64,000 bases of DNA. Origin: Ypsolopha sequella (lineage: Eukaryota > Arthropoda > Insecta > Lepidoptera > Ypsolophidae). Under the pieces are notes generated by a model. That model saw only the letters and a program-made list of their open reading frames with translations. It made no database searches and was not told the DNA's origin. A program made the position numbers and the translations under genes. Location of the stretch: contig OW203989.1 in NCBI GenBank assembly GCA_934047225.1, positions 4,749,977 to 4,813,976 on the forward strand, in the 5' to 3' direction. Below, one piece after another: positions 10,055 to 22,004 of this stretch; the first letter of the stretch is position 1, and each line of letters opens with the position of its first letter.

Positions 10055-11286
10055 TTATCTTGGCATTTCCTTCCCCAAATAGAAAGAGTCGTAGATACGA
10101 AACAGGTATTTTCGTATTAGCTTCAAAAAAAAATAAGACCAACTTCATGATATAACAAAAAAAAGCAACTGAAATGTTAACATTATCAAAATTAAATTGT
10201 ACATACATGAAAGTAGATAAAAATTGCCGCCTAAAACGCATCGGTATTGAGAAGGGAACGCAAAGAACAGTCTGCGTTTTTCACTGGACGGTCGACTATT
10301 CACTGGCTTAAGTACCCAGGGAGCCTTAGGGTACCAGCAGTACAGCAACGTTGAACAGCTAGCCTAACATGGCCGGTTCTTAACACACTCTTTACACCTT
10401 TTGACAGCCCAAACAAAAGCTACTTACTTACAAAAGGTAAGATATAACATATTTATTCGCCATATAACAAAGCATGTTATAAAAGGTTTGTCAATTACTA
10501 AAAAATATTACCTACATTAAATGCAAAATATGTACATACACAATCGGTATACATATGAAATTCACTATTGAAAATGTGTATAAATTAATGACTAAAATTA
10601 AAAATAAATAAAATAATATCATAATTAATGTCTAATTAGGAAATAAACATGCCTTTATATTTAGATTCATAAATTCATTAATAGAAAACAATGGATTATT
10701 CTGCAGGAAAAGTTTTACCTTGGCTTTAAATTCTAAAAGCGGTAATTTTGATACATAAACAGCTGTCGGTATTTTATTAAACATATTAATTTAATATATT
10801 TCTAATTTAATATATTTCCCTTGTTTTTGCGTCTCTTCTAGTCTAGTTTTAGGTGCTTTTAATTTATTTGTATTTCTTGTGTTATATTTGTGAATGTCCA
10901 TTTTTTTAGGTAAATTGTCTTTTTGTAAATAAATTTTGATCAATAAATAATTTTTGTTGTAAATAAATAATGAAATCAAAGTTGTAAATAAATAATGAAA
11001 TCACGGCCATGATTTTGTCGTTCTTACAATAATTTCACACAGAACCTTTGTGTAGCCCGTTTGTATCAATATTTTTATATCAACTTAATTTCCCCATACT
11101 TATTTTGAAATTTGGCACAATATACAGTAGTAGATTTTTATTTCATCATAATTATTGACTCTAAATTATAATACAAACCATAAACATTCGAAAACAATCG
11201 TAACATTCGGTATTTAATATGAATTTAATAAGATATAAGCTGTCAAAGTGGTGTCTGGTAGACTACCACGTCAGTAGAATTGTGAA
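10055..11286. other. Gene A 3' flank, mostly featureless
   Basis: AT-rich. Holds an AATAAA at 10,603-10,608 that could end Gene A, and a short direct repeat gttgtaaataaataatgaaat near 10,950-10,990. The ORFs here have no coding character. Confidence 0.35.
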
Positions 11287-11516
11287 AATGAGCGTTTTTC
11301 TTGTTGTTTTTTTACTTAGTTTTTAGCTTTCCTCCAGATGTCGCTATCCATGTCACCATAGATAAAAGATATTTCGTAGCAATCAATATCAAAGTGGTTT
11401 TTAGTTTGTTTGGAATCTGTGCAAATTTTGTCTTTGATTATGTTGCTGAAGTATACGACAGTGCCATCTAGGAATCTTATCTAACACTAAAATTGATACA
11501 AGGAAAAACGCTCATT
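11287..11516 (-). mobile_element. MITE, 'aatgagcgtttttc' TIR family, copy 2
   Basis: Inverted relative to 7,233-7,460, sharing both ends and interior blocks such as cagtgccatctaggaatctt and tccatgtcaccat. Confidence 0.8.
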
Positions 11517-12223
11517 AGGGCACGTCAGTTGCAGAGGGTTAAATAAGCGTAAATAATGAAAAAAAGCGATGTTTTTCATTTGACCTTCCATGACGTCATC
11601 ACTACAGATTTCAATACGAAAAAATATAATATCTTGAATGCATCCTAGAGTAATTAAGATATATAGTGACAGTGAATCCTTGAATAAAAATTTTTAATAA
11701 GGTTTTTTTTATATTTAACATTAATTAAATTCTAATTTCAATTCCATATTTATTTCAGAAATTTTTCTTAGTAATGTGAACTGTTAAATTATTAAAAAAT
11801 ATATTTTTGTAGTTTGAAATAAAAACATACGTATAATGTTTTACAAGTTTCAGTAAATAAGCGAACTCTCGCTACCCATTACGGGTACGCAGCTTCAGTT
11901 TCAAGACATAGTATGCTACGGGTAAATTCTGTAAACATGAATAAAGCCTTTTTTCTACAAAAAAGTAAGAATGACTGATTCTTGCAAACCTTATTCCAGA
12001 ATGTTTTAACACTGGTTTCCTTGTATGTTTTGGAGGCTAAAATTTTTGTATAAAGCCACCCTAAATTGTTTCTGGCTATTAGTGACAACTTCAATTATAA
12101 TTTGGAGATAGAAAAAAGTTTATCTTATCCAACATGATGTGTAAGCTATTTAGTAGGAATTTGTGGATGTATTAATAATTTGCAATATTCCGCTAAACAC
12201 TCTTACCATGCTATTCAAAATAC

Positions 12224-12352
12224 TCAAGCACCGCCCGCCCTCCTGCATAAAACATGCACAAGCAAAGCAAGCAGTACGAGCACAAAATAAATCAATCTGA
12301 AATAACAAGCAAGAAATCTTATCAACAGGTGTTTCTCCTCTAAACGAGGCAT
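12224..12352 (-). CDS. Candidate 42-residue membrane microprotein or first exon
   Basis: Forty bases after the predicted start site the first ATG (ggATGcct) opens 42 codons. The product is basic and amphipathic at the start (MPRLEEKHLLIRFLACYFRL), followed by a hydrophobic run IYFVLVLLALLVHVL and CRRAGGA. A strong donor ATG|GTAAGA lies just beyond the stop at 12,206. This could therefore be a stand-alone microprotein or an upstream ORF within a first exon 12,207-12,392. Part of the leader (aacaagcaagaaatcttatc) recurs near 60,805, so it may be a dispersed transcribed repeat. Function unknown. Confidence 0.3.
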   Translation of the reverse strand: MPRLEEKHLLIRFLACYFRLIYFVLVLLALLVHVLCRRAGGA

Positions 12353-12388
12353 CCTCGGGATGTGTTGTCCACCCGACCGCTCCACTGC

Positions 12389-12424
12389 AAATGACGAGCT
12401 GCCGACTGGAACTCACCTTTTATA
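12389..12424 (-). promoter_or_regulatory. Candidate TATA plus initiator core promoter
   Basis: The minus strand carries TATAAAAG (12,424-12,417) with an insect-type initiator GTCATTTG whose A falls at 12,392, 32 bases downstream. The spacing is canonical for arthropod TATA promoters. Confidence 0.45.
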
Positions 12425-12837
12425 CACTGGCCTGACTAGTTGTTTGGTGGGGATAATTGTATGACGAAAACATGCGTAACAGGAGGGTACTTGTTAAATT
12501 ACATAACGCATGTTGTCAGAGATGTTTCAGAGGGTTTTGTCAGAGTTACAATCGGAAATAATTTCAGTGGATGCTTCTTATGCTGCATCATTCAATTAAT
12601 GGTGGCCATAAATTTCATTAAATATTCATCACTATACATTTATATATTTGTGTAAACTGTTTATGTAGTTTATGTATTTTATTATATACTATAACTTTGC
12701 TTTAAATATTTATTAGGATGTAGTCTAGTTATTTATTATTAAAGTACTATTTTCAGGATTACCTATTTAAATAGTATGGCACTACCCTCAACAATTTCCT
12801 CATTGCCAAAAGTTAGTTGGTAGAAAATACTAATTAG

Positions 12838-12900
12838 TATTAAGCTCGCCTTTGCACGATAATTTTATTCCGTGCAATAAAGAATTTTATTATTATTGTT
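12838..12900 (+). repeat. Probable LINE 3' end
   Basis: taagctcgcctttgcacgat ... cgtgcaataaagaattttat followed by (tta)n resembles the 3' terminus of lepidopteran non-LTR elements. Confidence 0.4.
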
Positions 12901-13131
12901 ATCATCATAATAATTTATCAGTGATTCTTTTTATTCCAATCAGGAAAGCATTAACTTATCATAAATAATAACTAATAACAAACAATAGTGAACCATTAAA
13001 GAACGTAATAATTTATAATTAGAAATCTAATTATCCTTCATTAAAAAATGTTGTTCTGGAAGTGGCGTACAAGTTCTGAACATGCCCTCTATACAAGATG
13101 CAAATGAAGAAGTATCCTCATGTCTATACTG

Positions 13132-13390
13132 CAGTAATATCACGAAGCAATAAGGAAGATGAGTTGGTATATGAATTAAGCCATGTTACGATCAATTCGG
13201 CCATGACGTCACTAAAGGGAGCGATTGCGATTGGTGGCATGTGCTCTGTGTGCTCTGTGATTGGTGGATCGGCGGAGCTAACCTTCCCCGTACCTCTGCC
13301 TTCTACCCCACGCAGTGTCACACAGTTTTCCCTGGGGAAATGAATTATCGGCAACTCCTCTTCTTTGTTGCTCCGTGAGTAATATGCATA
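13132..13390. mobile_element. MITE with about 45-bp terminal inverted repeats
   Basis: Left cagtaatatcacgaagcaa ... gatgagttgg pairs with right aactcctcttctttgttgct ... gtgagtaatat. The overlapping ORFs on the two strands (81 and 97 residues) are by-products of the palindrome. Confidence 0.7.
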
Positions 13391-13473
13391 CACATACGCA
13401 TATAAACACACAAACACACATACTACAGAAAAAGTGTCGAAACAGTCGAAATCTTACACATTTTTTTGCCTAG

Positions 13474-14818
13474 TGTCTGCAGTGTAAAGTGCGAAAAGGA
13501 ACTTCGTTTTAAAAATGTTCGTTCTTTACTCGGAGGCTGCCGAATTCCCAAGGCTTAATTTTTTATTTTTTTTCGGAGAATTTACGTCATTTTAGGACAT
13601 AGTTTGCATTATTTTGGTATAGTATTTTTCATTACGAGTGCGGAAAGCCTGTCATTGCAAAGAGTTCCGACAAATGTCTACCCGAGCCGAGGCGCAGCCG
13701 AAGGTGAGGGTTGACAGTCGGAACAAGTTGCAATGACGGTTCCGCACGTGTACTGAACAACTATTTTTAATACAGTTGCGAAAAACTGAAGCAATTTAAT
13801 AAAATAATAAAAACACAATAAACTCAACTAACTAATACTCCACCCAATAAATTCTTCGTAGGTATGTAGATATGTAGCGACTTTTTGACTTTTCCGGTAA
13901 AATGTTCTCCGAAGCATTTTGTGCAATTATACTGAGTTCCGGTGGTGTTAATTCAAATAAAATGTCGTCGAAATTTCTCATTTTGTGCAACAAACAACTA
14001 AACCCGCAAAGAAAATTTTTGGAAAATGGCGCCAACCGTAAAAGAATATAAGCAGAGATTTTTTTTTGTTTTCTTTAACCATTCTGGGTAGGCAAAGGGA
14101 ACTTTGCCCATACAGCCAAGTCTTCAGTAGAATTTTTTTATTGATATGAAATGAAAATGAAATTTAATGAGGTGAAATGAAATGAAACCTAACCTAACTC
14201 ATTGAATCAAATCATTGAATCTGATATTGAAACAAATTAGTACCTTCTTTTTAGAAATATTTGCATGAATCATAAAAACTTGTATGAATTTTTTTTTGTA
14301 AAAACTTCGTGGTTGGTTTTTTCTTTTTAATAGACATTATTTTGACAGTTGGGAAAGAGAACGCACGAGTTCGGAAAAGGTAAAGAAAAAGCTCGAGTAT
14401 GTAATAGCCCACATCCCGAACGCTATACGTCCCTGCAATACGACTCTTTTTGAGCAACTGTATTAAAAAATAAATTAACCATTATTTTTTATGGTTTTTT
14501 AAAGAATTGTCCGATATGCCGTCACTTGAGAATTTTTGACATTACACTGATTGTGATTTGTGTCTGCAGTGTAAAGTGAGAAAAGGAACTTCGTTTTAAA
14601 AATGTTCGTTCTTTACTTGGAGGGTGTCGAATTCCCAAGGCTTAATTTTTTAAAGGCTTTTTTTTTATTTTTTTTTGGAGCGTTTACGACATTTAAGAAC
14701 ATAGTTTTCATTATTTTGGTATATAAATTAACTATTATTTTTAATGATTTTTTTAAAGAATTTTCCGATATGACGTCACTTGAGAATTTTAGACATAACA
14801 CTGATTGTGATTTGTGAT
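13474..14818 (+). repeat. Tandem duplication (about 255 bp unit), first copy interrupted
   Basis: Copy 2 (14,561-14,818) starts tgtctgcagtgtaaagtg and ends in the gatttgtg block. Copy 1 has the same start at 13,474 and the same end before 14,560, but about 850 bp is inserted between 13,617 and 14,468. Confidence 0.8.
13764..14469. mobile_element. TIR element inserted in duplication copy 1
   Basis: Inverted ends taCAGTTGCgaaaaa (13,771) and tttttgaGCAACTGta (14,446-14,462), with TA at both edges, resemble Tc1/mariner-type termini. A separate hairpin (tgcggaa...gtcattgc / gcaatgac...ttccgca, 13,640-13,755) precedes it. Confidence 0.55.
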
Positions 14819-15095
14819 TGCTTATAAAAAGTGGTCTGTCTCTGTCTGTCTACTCATCTGTCATGCAGCTGTCAAATTAATCAAAAGCAAATTATTATAA
14901 ATTTATCTTGATAGCAAAGGACACATTTCTAAACAGGCATTTCTCAAGTGACGTCACACGAAGGAAATTGCAGCTTTTTCGTAAAAATATCATGAGGTTT
15001 TTTAGACCACAACTTCTAAAATACGGCTAATCAAACCAAAATCTCGAAATGGTTTTCGAATTAACACACTTTAACATAATTTAATCTAAATGAAT
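14819..15095 (+). repeat. Dispersed repeat, copy 1 (inverted pair at 29,391)
   Basis: gcttataaaaagtggtctgt ... tttatcttgatagcaaagga ... cgaaatggttttcgaa ... aacataatttaatcta all recur in reverse order and orientation at 29,391-29,680. Confidence 0.8.
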
Positions 15096-15202
15096 TGTTT
15101 GCCAACCGCATCCTCTATGGTCAGGCGTTACCATTTTAGTACCTTGATTTTTTTCGCCTTGATGTTACTATGATTTATTATTGTTATTTACCATAATGTT
15201 TT

Positions 15203-15275
15203 TAGGGTTCCGTACCCATACTGTGTGGCGGTACGGAAAATCTTTGTGTCAGTTCAACTTGCACTTGGCCGAGTT
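15203..15275 (+). repeat. 'agggttccgta' family, short deletion derivative
   Basis: ttagggttccgtacccatac joined almost directly to ggtacggaaaatc and aacttgcacttggccgag. Confidence 0.65.
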
Positions 15276-15707
15276 ATTAATTTTTCATACAGAAATAATC
15301 TCGACAATCTAACGATATACCTCTTTCTGCATCCAAACAAACCTTCGTAAATTGACTTCATTTTAAGGGTTTGATTGAAGGGTCACGTGATAGGGGCAAG
15401 TTCTTTGATCCGACCCAATGGTCCCAATCTCTTTACGGTCCAATGGAACATAGAAATGTCCCTTTGATGATTGGGTTTTTATTAAGTAGGTAGCAGGAAA
15501 TATTGTAGTTTAGAGAAGTACAACCCTTATTTGTTAGGTATATAAAAAAATATTTGAGCAAGAAAAGGTTTCGAAACATCTTGATTTTTTTATTCGTATA
15601 TTATTTACATATATCAATTCAAAGTTTAGTTTTTGTGTGGGAGAAAATATGTTAAAGGACGTAAAAAAGCACCTGTATTCGGCTCTCGAAGGTTGTCCTT
15701 TAGGTTT

Positions 15708-16085
15708 TAATACCTATAAAATTGCCTAAATTTTCTTACAGATTCATGAGTTCTTAATTCTTGTAATTCAATAGCTATTTAAATTATTTGTTTTTTGTTT
15801 GGTAGTTGATTTAAAGGTTTTAAATCTACGTTTTAAATTTAGTTTTTATTTTTGGTTTGATTATAAAAATTAAATCTTCAAAAACAGTTCGTCCTAAATG
15901 CCATTCATTTCCATGACACTTTTTAAAAATTAAATTAATGTTGCTGTTAGCCTAATATTGTCTCATTCATAAACAAAAGAAATAACATAATTTGGATTTG
16001 TAATTCCTAATGCAAAAATATTAGTACTGAAAATTGAGTTTCTTTCAAATTCTCTATAAAAACACCAATTCATAATGTAAATACC
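15708..16085. mobile_element. MITE family E, copy 1
   Basis: Shares attaaatcttcaaaaacagttcgtcctaa-type blocks, gccattcatttccatga and agtactgaaaattgagtttc with 33,521-34,060. The terminal inverted repeats are degraded in this copy. Confidence 0.65.
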
Positions 16086-16138
16086 TAAAAATTATACAGA
16101 GTATTAAGATGATAACCTTTTTCCTTAAAACGGGGTGT

Positions 16139-16705
16139 TCTACATATTAATATGAACAACTTTTACTATGGGACCAACCCTAAAGTCGCAAAAAATAAAT
16201 CAGCTGTTTCATACATTTTGGTCGAGTAGCTATTTAACTTTTTTTCAATGCAAGTGCTCGTAAAGGCCCACTTTTTATGCATCAAAACTGAACAGAAATT
16301 CGATTATTTTGCACTAGGGCTTTAATATTATTATTTTTTTTATTTATTTACTAAATGTTGGCTAACCTGCAACCTTTCCTGTGTACCATAAATGTTATAC
16401 TTTTTTTTTTACTGTTTAACGGCTCTGGATACAGTCCTTTTGAGCCAATCATAATTTAAAGTTCACAAGATTATATTTGTTTTATTTCCTCACACTATGC
16501 ATTGAAAAACGTAATATGATACACGGACGTAAATGCAATAAATTACTCGGTTACGTTTAAAACACTGGCTACGCTAAATCATCCTCTTAATTTATTCCTT
16601 TTCGCCCTTGTAGCATAAAGTACTGTAATTAAACAGCTGTTTTTTTTCCCATTAGTCCCATACGTTGGTCCTATAGTAAAAGTTTTACATATTCATAGGT
16701 AAAAC
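16139..16705. mobile_element. TIR element enclosing a dispersed core repeat
   Basis: Outer arms (aacttttactatgggaccaa ... cagctgttt) at 16,139-16,210 are inverted at 16,632-16,705. Between them lies a core (16,244-16,625) also present without the arms at 18,579-18,957, so one element sits inside another. Confidence 0.65.
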
Positions 16706-16784
16706 TAGCTTTATGAAGAAAAATTAACATCCAGGAATTTGGTTGACATTGGTTAAATATATATTTTTTTTACAAATACCTACA

Positions 16785-16935
16785 AACATACATCATACAA
16801 TACATAAATACATAATATATATATAATTCTTACTGTCTGTCTGTCTTCCAGAGAAGCAGGCGGATTGCCACCTGATACGATCCAGACACATCTCTTTCGC
16901 CCCTTCCACATCCATCAATCATGTCATGTCACAGA
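16785..16935 (+). repeat. LINE-derived dispersed fragment
   Basis: The (cata)n-rich lead-in followed by tctgtcttccagagaagcag and gccacctgatacgatcc matches the lepidopteran 'cctgtctcccagaggggcag' motif also seen at 49,705. Confidence 0.45.
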
Positions 16936-17004
16936 AGGTCTTCTATTTTTTACAAATCTCTAGTGATATTATATATTAAAGCAATCTTTTAAATGTATTT
17001 ATTA

Positions 17005-17066
17005 CTTAAATATCTTCTTAGCAAGACTAATCGAATGGGCGGAGGTAGGCATGTATTTATATATTA
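17005..17066 (+). repeat. Fragment of the dispersed repeat at 23,796 and 46,605
   Basis: Shares tcttagcaagactaatcgaa, tgggcggagg and taggcat with the longer copies. Confidence 0.6.
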
Positions 17067-17088
17067 TGTAACCTATTAGTATGTAGTA

Positions 17089-17407
17089 TATAGGATGGGA
17101 TTTGGTCGGCCGCCTGGATTCGTGCTGGGGGCTCGGTTGGTGATCATTGAACCTTGTTCCTGGTCCCTGGCCGGGTCTCCGGTATGGGTTCGGGCGGCTG
17201 ATTGGATTTTACCTTGTATAATATATATTTTACCTATCATTTTAATCGTAAATATATTGCTACATAAATTAAATAAACCTTTAATTTAGTTCATGTACAT
17301 TTATTATTTTATTACATATATTTTCTTTATTAGATTAAATTTGACGTGTAAAAAGTGTATATATCTATACCTGGTTTGCAAAATAAACTATTTGAATTTG
17401 AATTAAA
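17089..17407 (+). mobile_element. MITE ('aaggtgaaattta' family) plus AT-rich tail ending in (TTTGAA)n
   Basis: 17,089-17,220 has inverted ends taggatgggatttggtc / gattggattttaccttgta. The following AT-rich block through aaaataaactatttgaattt is shared with 34,809-35,008, so the whole is a composite dispersed repeat. Confidence 0.6.
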
Positions 17408-18282
17408 TTAAAAGGCACCTTAATTTTTTGATAATCTGACACTTAGGTTGTACTTTATATGGCAATTATTAAAAAAAGTTGTAACTATGTTTCGCATGCG
17501 CGGTGACTGTCACTTTTACGCACTTATTCTCGCAATTTTTTTATTGAGCTTCAGAACCCTAAAACACGTTCCAGCCTTATGATGTAACTAATCAGATGGA
17601 CTCTGGACCGATTCCAATGCAGAACGAACAAAATGTAAATCCGATACTCCAGCCGGTTGGCAGATACTCAATACTGCTCCTCGGATTATTTAAATTCACT
17701 CAGAAAACTGTATTAGGCGATGGACTTTGGCTGAAGCACAAGACTTATTCTTTTGGAGGACTATGTACAGAGTTTTGTTATTTAAGTCTGCGGCAGAAAT
17801 GGATACCAAAAAAATTTCCCTTCACTGTCACTAAAATCAATCATTCCCTTAACAAAATCAGACAAAAAAAATTAACAATCTAAACCGTTTTCAAAGATAG
17901 CCTATGTTGGAAGCATGTTGGAAGATATCTTGTTGGCCGACTTTTTCCTTTTTCAACCCATGATTTTAAAAACTCGATGTTTTTAAGGCTGCACTTTATA
18001 AACTAATATGTATAAATAAAAGTTTAACCTTTTTCGACCATGAAGTCAGTCTTAAAGATTTTTTCTCTCTTTTTATGTCTTATCTACGTAGATTATTTGC
18101 AATTATATTATTTTTAATTCTTTTGCAATCAAATTTCCATGACAAAACGAAAGTAAACCAATGAAATCAGTAGAAAGGTATTTATCAGTAAAATTTACAT
18201 TTTATAAGTTTCTAATTTGTGTTGGTTGCTATAGCGTGAACCGAGACAATTTTCAATCTGTTTAGGAATTTTTGACATATTA

Positions 18283-18429
18283 ACACCGATTCGGCGCAAC
18301 ACAACTTGACTTAATTGACAGGACATAATTTAAGTGTTCTGTCCTTTTCTTTCTGTATCAAATAGACAATGACGGGACGCTCAAAATAAGTTTAGTCTTT
18401 TCAGTTGTGTTGCGTCGAATCGACACCAT
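18283..18429. mobile_element. MITE, 'gattcggcgcaacac' TIR family, copy 1
   Basis: Left cgattcggcgcaacacaac and right gttgtgttgcgtcgaatcg are inverted copies. The interior ttctgtccttttctttct is shared with 32,658-32,913. Confidence 0.7.
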
Positions 18430-18578
18430 TGTGTGAATAAAAGAAGATCAACAAAATGAATATTTCAAACAGACAATAATTAAATCATGTATTTTTTTTT
18501 ATGCGTTTATTGAGTAAATACAAGAAAAATATACAATATTATAAAACTTATACAGCTAACGGAAACCATAAAGAGGTT

Positions 18579-18957
18579 TTCAATGCAAGTGCTCGTAAAG
18601 GCCCACTTTTTATGCATCAAAACCGAACAGAAAGTCGATTATTTTGCCCTAGGGCTTTATTTATTTATTTTTTAATTTATTTACAATGGTTGGCTAACCT
18701 GCAGCCTTTCCTGTGTACCATAAATGTTCTACTTTTTTTTTCTACTGTTTAACGGCTCTGGATACAGTCCTTTTGAGCCAATTATAATTTAAAGTCCAAT
18801 ATTTGTTTTATTTCCTCACACTATGCATTGAAAAACGTAGTATGATACACGGGCGTAAGAGCAATAAATTACTCGGTTACGTTTAAAACACTCGCTACGC
18901 TCGTGTTTTAAATCGTCCTCGTAATTTATTCCTTTGCGCCCTTGTAGCATAAACTAC
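18579..18957 (+). repeat. Core dispersed repeat, copy 2
   Basis: Matches 16,244-16,625 over about 380 bases (caatgcaagtgctcgtaaag ... taacggctctggatacagtc ... cgcccttgtagcataaa). Copy 1 lacks the bases cgctcgtgtttt near its end. Confidence 0.85.
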
Positions 18958-19004
18958 TATTATGTGTCGCTGCAAATATTTCACTGTATTACCGTAAAGG
19001 ACGA

Positions 19005-19097
19005 CACTTTCAAGAAAAGCACCAAGAGTGGCGAAATCTGTAAAAAGTCCATGTCCGGGGGCGAAGACAGGCTGATGGATAGATGGATGGATACAAC
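19005..19097 (+). mobile_element. Degenerate LINE ORF2 end
   Basis: The plus strand reads HQEWRNL, a stop, then KVHVRGRRQADG and stop, followed by (atgg)n: the last residues and tail of a non-LTR retrotransposon. Confidence 0.55.
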
Positions 19098-19593
19098 GAC
19101 AAAACATTTTTAAGTCGTTTTAAAATACAAGATTTTTCGTTTCCCGGCGGACCCTTTTCAACCTTTAAGACCTTTCATCTTCTTACTTTGTACTTTTCCT
19201 TGTAGATAGTGAATTTCTCAGACTGATTTTTGATTGAAATCTCTCGTGGTTTTGAATCTTTTATTTACGTTTACGTCGAAGTTCAAAGATCAAAGTTAGG
19301 TATGCACATTCAGTTGGAAGGATTTACTTAGTTTGAATGAAGATACATACAAAATAGTGTAGTAAATTATTGTGCTTAAATTTTATTGAAACTTTATCCA
19401 CTTCACTGATCGTAAAAGTTGCATAACTTTTTTCAAAAAATATTACTTTTCCTTACTTTCATGAGATTATTTTGATTAATTCAATTTATACGAACGATTC
19501 TTTTTGTGAAATTGAATTTTCTCTCACGCTTTATACTCAAGGTTGGGCTAGAAAAGTATTTAATTGAGAATAAAATATAAGTAAACAAAATTG

Positions 19594-19782
19594 AATTATT
19601 ATTACATACGGCTTGAACACTCACGTGTGAGTGCCCGTTTGACAACGACGGTGAACGCCGCTTCGTCGTCCTAAGAACGACACTCGCCTTGATAATGCCG
19701 AAATTGTATCGGTGAAACGGTTGGCATAATATACTCAACAACAATCACACGTGAGTGTTCAAGCCGTATGTAATAATAATTA
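19594..19782. mobile_element. Palindromic MITE
   Basis: Arms aattattattacatacggct plus tgaacactcacgtgtga are mirrored exactly at 19,745-19,782; about 189 bp in all. Confidence 0.8.
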
Positions 19783-21640
19783 AGTATGTCAGCTCACGCG
19801 AGTTTTAATAATATCAAACAAAATTGTTTCGCATTTCGCAAAAGGGATCGTTGCAACTTTTGATTATTATTGAGTCTCCAGTATGAAGTTTTACCTAATA
19901 AATATCTAAGAAAAAACCACAGAACCATTTTTCACTCGCATTGCAATAGTGGGCACCATTTGATATAAATAAAATAAACACAAGCCAATACAAACTATAC
20001 ATAACTTTGGTGAAAATATTTTAGTGTCCTTTATTAAGTTTGGAACTTAATAAGTGATAAATGTAAAGTTTCAAGGCACTTGTTTGAGTTGACTTTAATT
20101 TAGGTTTCTATGAAACCTGTTTCAGTAATTTTGAATGAAATAATTCTCTTACTCTTGATATGGAAAGTTTTATGTTTTTTTAAGTCAAATAAAATCGATC
20201 GTCAATTACAAAAACTAAACTAAAAAACATTAACATTTTAAAATGGTTGTTGCATTAAGCATAAACTGGTGTCTTATAATATCAAAACCTACCAAATCCA
20301 AAAACAAAGTTCTAGAACGTAGTTATACCACGTGATTACTTTCAAAGCGACGCATCAGTTACAATTTCAAAAGCAGCTAAATCCAGCTCAAGACCATGTT
20401 AAAACTCGTTTAAATTTTTTTTCATTTTCAAATCATGCCAAATCCAGTTATCCAACCATGTTGAACGTGACAAAAACTGCCAACTCTATAGTTCAGTATT
20501 ATCAAAACTCACCAAATCCACCTTTTTTTGTTTGGAATAATCAAAAGCTAACTTGAAACCATATCATATATCTCCATATTTGAAACCGATTTTTCTCAAA
20601 TATATCGTATATTTCTCAGTTTATTATAATGAAAAACAACAATAAATGGCAAACTTAATTTCATAGTGTAATAAAATATTATAAAAAAGACGAGGGTATA
20701 TGAATAACTAAAAACAGATCATATCTCAAAAATATCAAAAGTGGAGATAGCAGCTTTTGATGTTATAGGACACTAAGTGACTTTTTATTTGCATCAAATG
20801 TTAGTTTGGAACCAGTTATTTATCCTTAACTTTGCCGAGGGCTCTAAAAAACAAATGCAAATAAAAATCACTTTCGTGTGGTTCACAGTCTGCTTTTCTT
20901 TCAACTATGTATCTAACATTTGAACAATGATTAAATGTGGGGTTATAAATACCGTTGATTGGCTTGTTCAAACTAGTAGACCATAATTGTAGTCTGTGGT
21001 CGGCCTATGGCTTGTCGTCGGTGCGCTGATTGGGTGAATTAAAACAACATAGTTTGCTATAAAGGATTTGCAAACAGTGCAATAATGGATTTTCTTACAT
21101 ACCTTAAGTGTCTGCTTTGTGCAGACTATTTAGACTTATAATGACGAATTAATAACGTAGTTGGAATAATAAACGTTTTCATATGTTTTTAGCTCTTATT
21201 ACCAAGTATTAAGAGTGACAATTATATAGAAAGGGGGTGCCTGTGTCTCCGGGGTATGGATAATCATGATTGACACAATGTTATTGCAGCAACATTTTGC
21301 TTGTCCTCAATCTACCTATATTACACGGAAACATCCCCTTTCCTCCTCAGGAAATAAATTACGAGTGTGGAGTCGGCTTTCTCATAAGTTTTGTAGCGGT
21401 TTATTTAAGGCTAACGTCGTCGTTGTCAGTAGAAGTGATAAACACAAGTTAGCTTCGATTTATACAGTCAAAATCTAAAAATCTCAGTATGTTATTATAA
21501 TGAAAGTCATTTTTATTTAAAAATTTGGTATTTGAATTTCACGCCTTGTTTAAAGGAATAATAACAGCTTTTTAGTTTTCGAAGTGATGAATTTCGCTAC
21601 TAATTTTATAACCGACCACACAGCGCCTTCTCTGTTCCCT
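19783..21640. other. Unassigned region
   Basis: No repeat family or convincing exon recognised. The motif (c)aaatcca recurs four times between 20,290 and 20,525 (ccaaatccaa, ctaaatccag, ccaaatccag, ccaaatccac), with no obvious meaning. Confidence 0.3.
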
Positions 21641-21766
21641 TGAACAAGGCGTGAAATTTATATACCGTCTCGTGAGCGCTTCATAATGTATATTACTAGA
21701 TGGTGTATCAAGTAGCAACAAATTCAGAAGAGTCTAAGAAAAGTAGGTGTCGGCAGACAAACTGGC
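21641..21766 (+). repeat. Dispersed repeat, copy 2 (pair at 7,689)
   Basis: gaacaaggcgtgaaattt ... tggtgtatcaagtagcaaca ... cagaagagtct, collinear with copy 1. Confidence 0.65.
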
Positions 21767-22004
21767 TGGCACGCGAAAGCGAGCCTCGTTTGAGATTTAT
21801 TTTTCTCAGAGAGTATGTTACTGATTGATTTTACATTCTTGTAATTATTTCTTAGTATACTTGTAATGCACTTATTTCTGGTCGAGCATTTGTGGGATGG
21901 AAATATGCCCAAACGTGTATGCAAATTACGAAAGTAACGCTCGAGAGAATAATATGTAGAAATACATATGAAAAAAATTGCTGTTACTCAGTAAAACAGA
22001 AGTG

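Noticed and set aside
13098..13417. 81- and 97-residue ORFs on opposite strands
   Set aside because: They mirror each other because the segment is a palindromic MITE.
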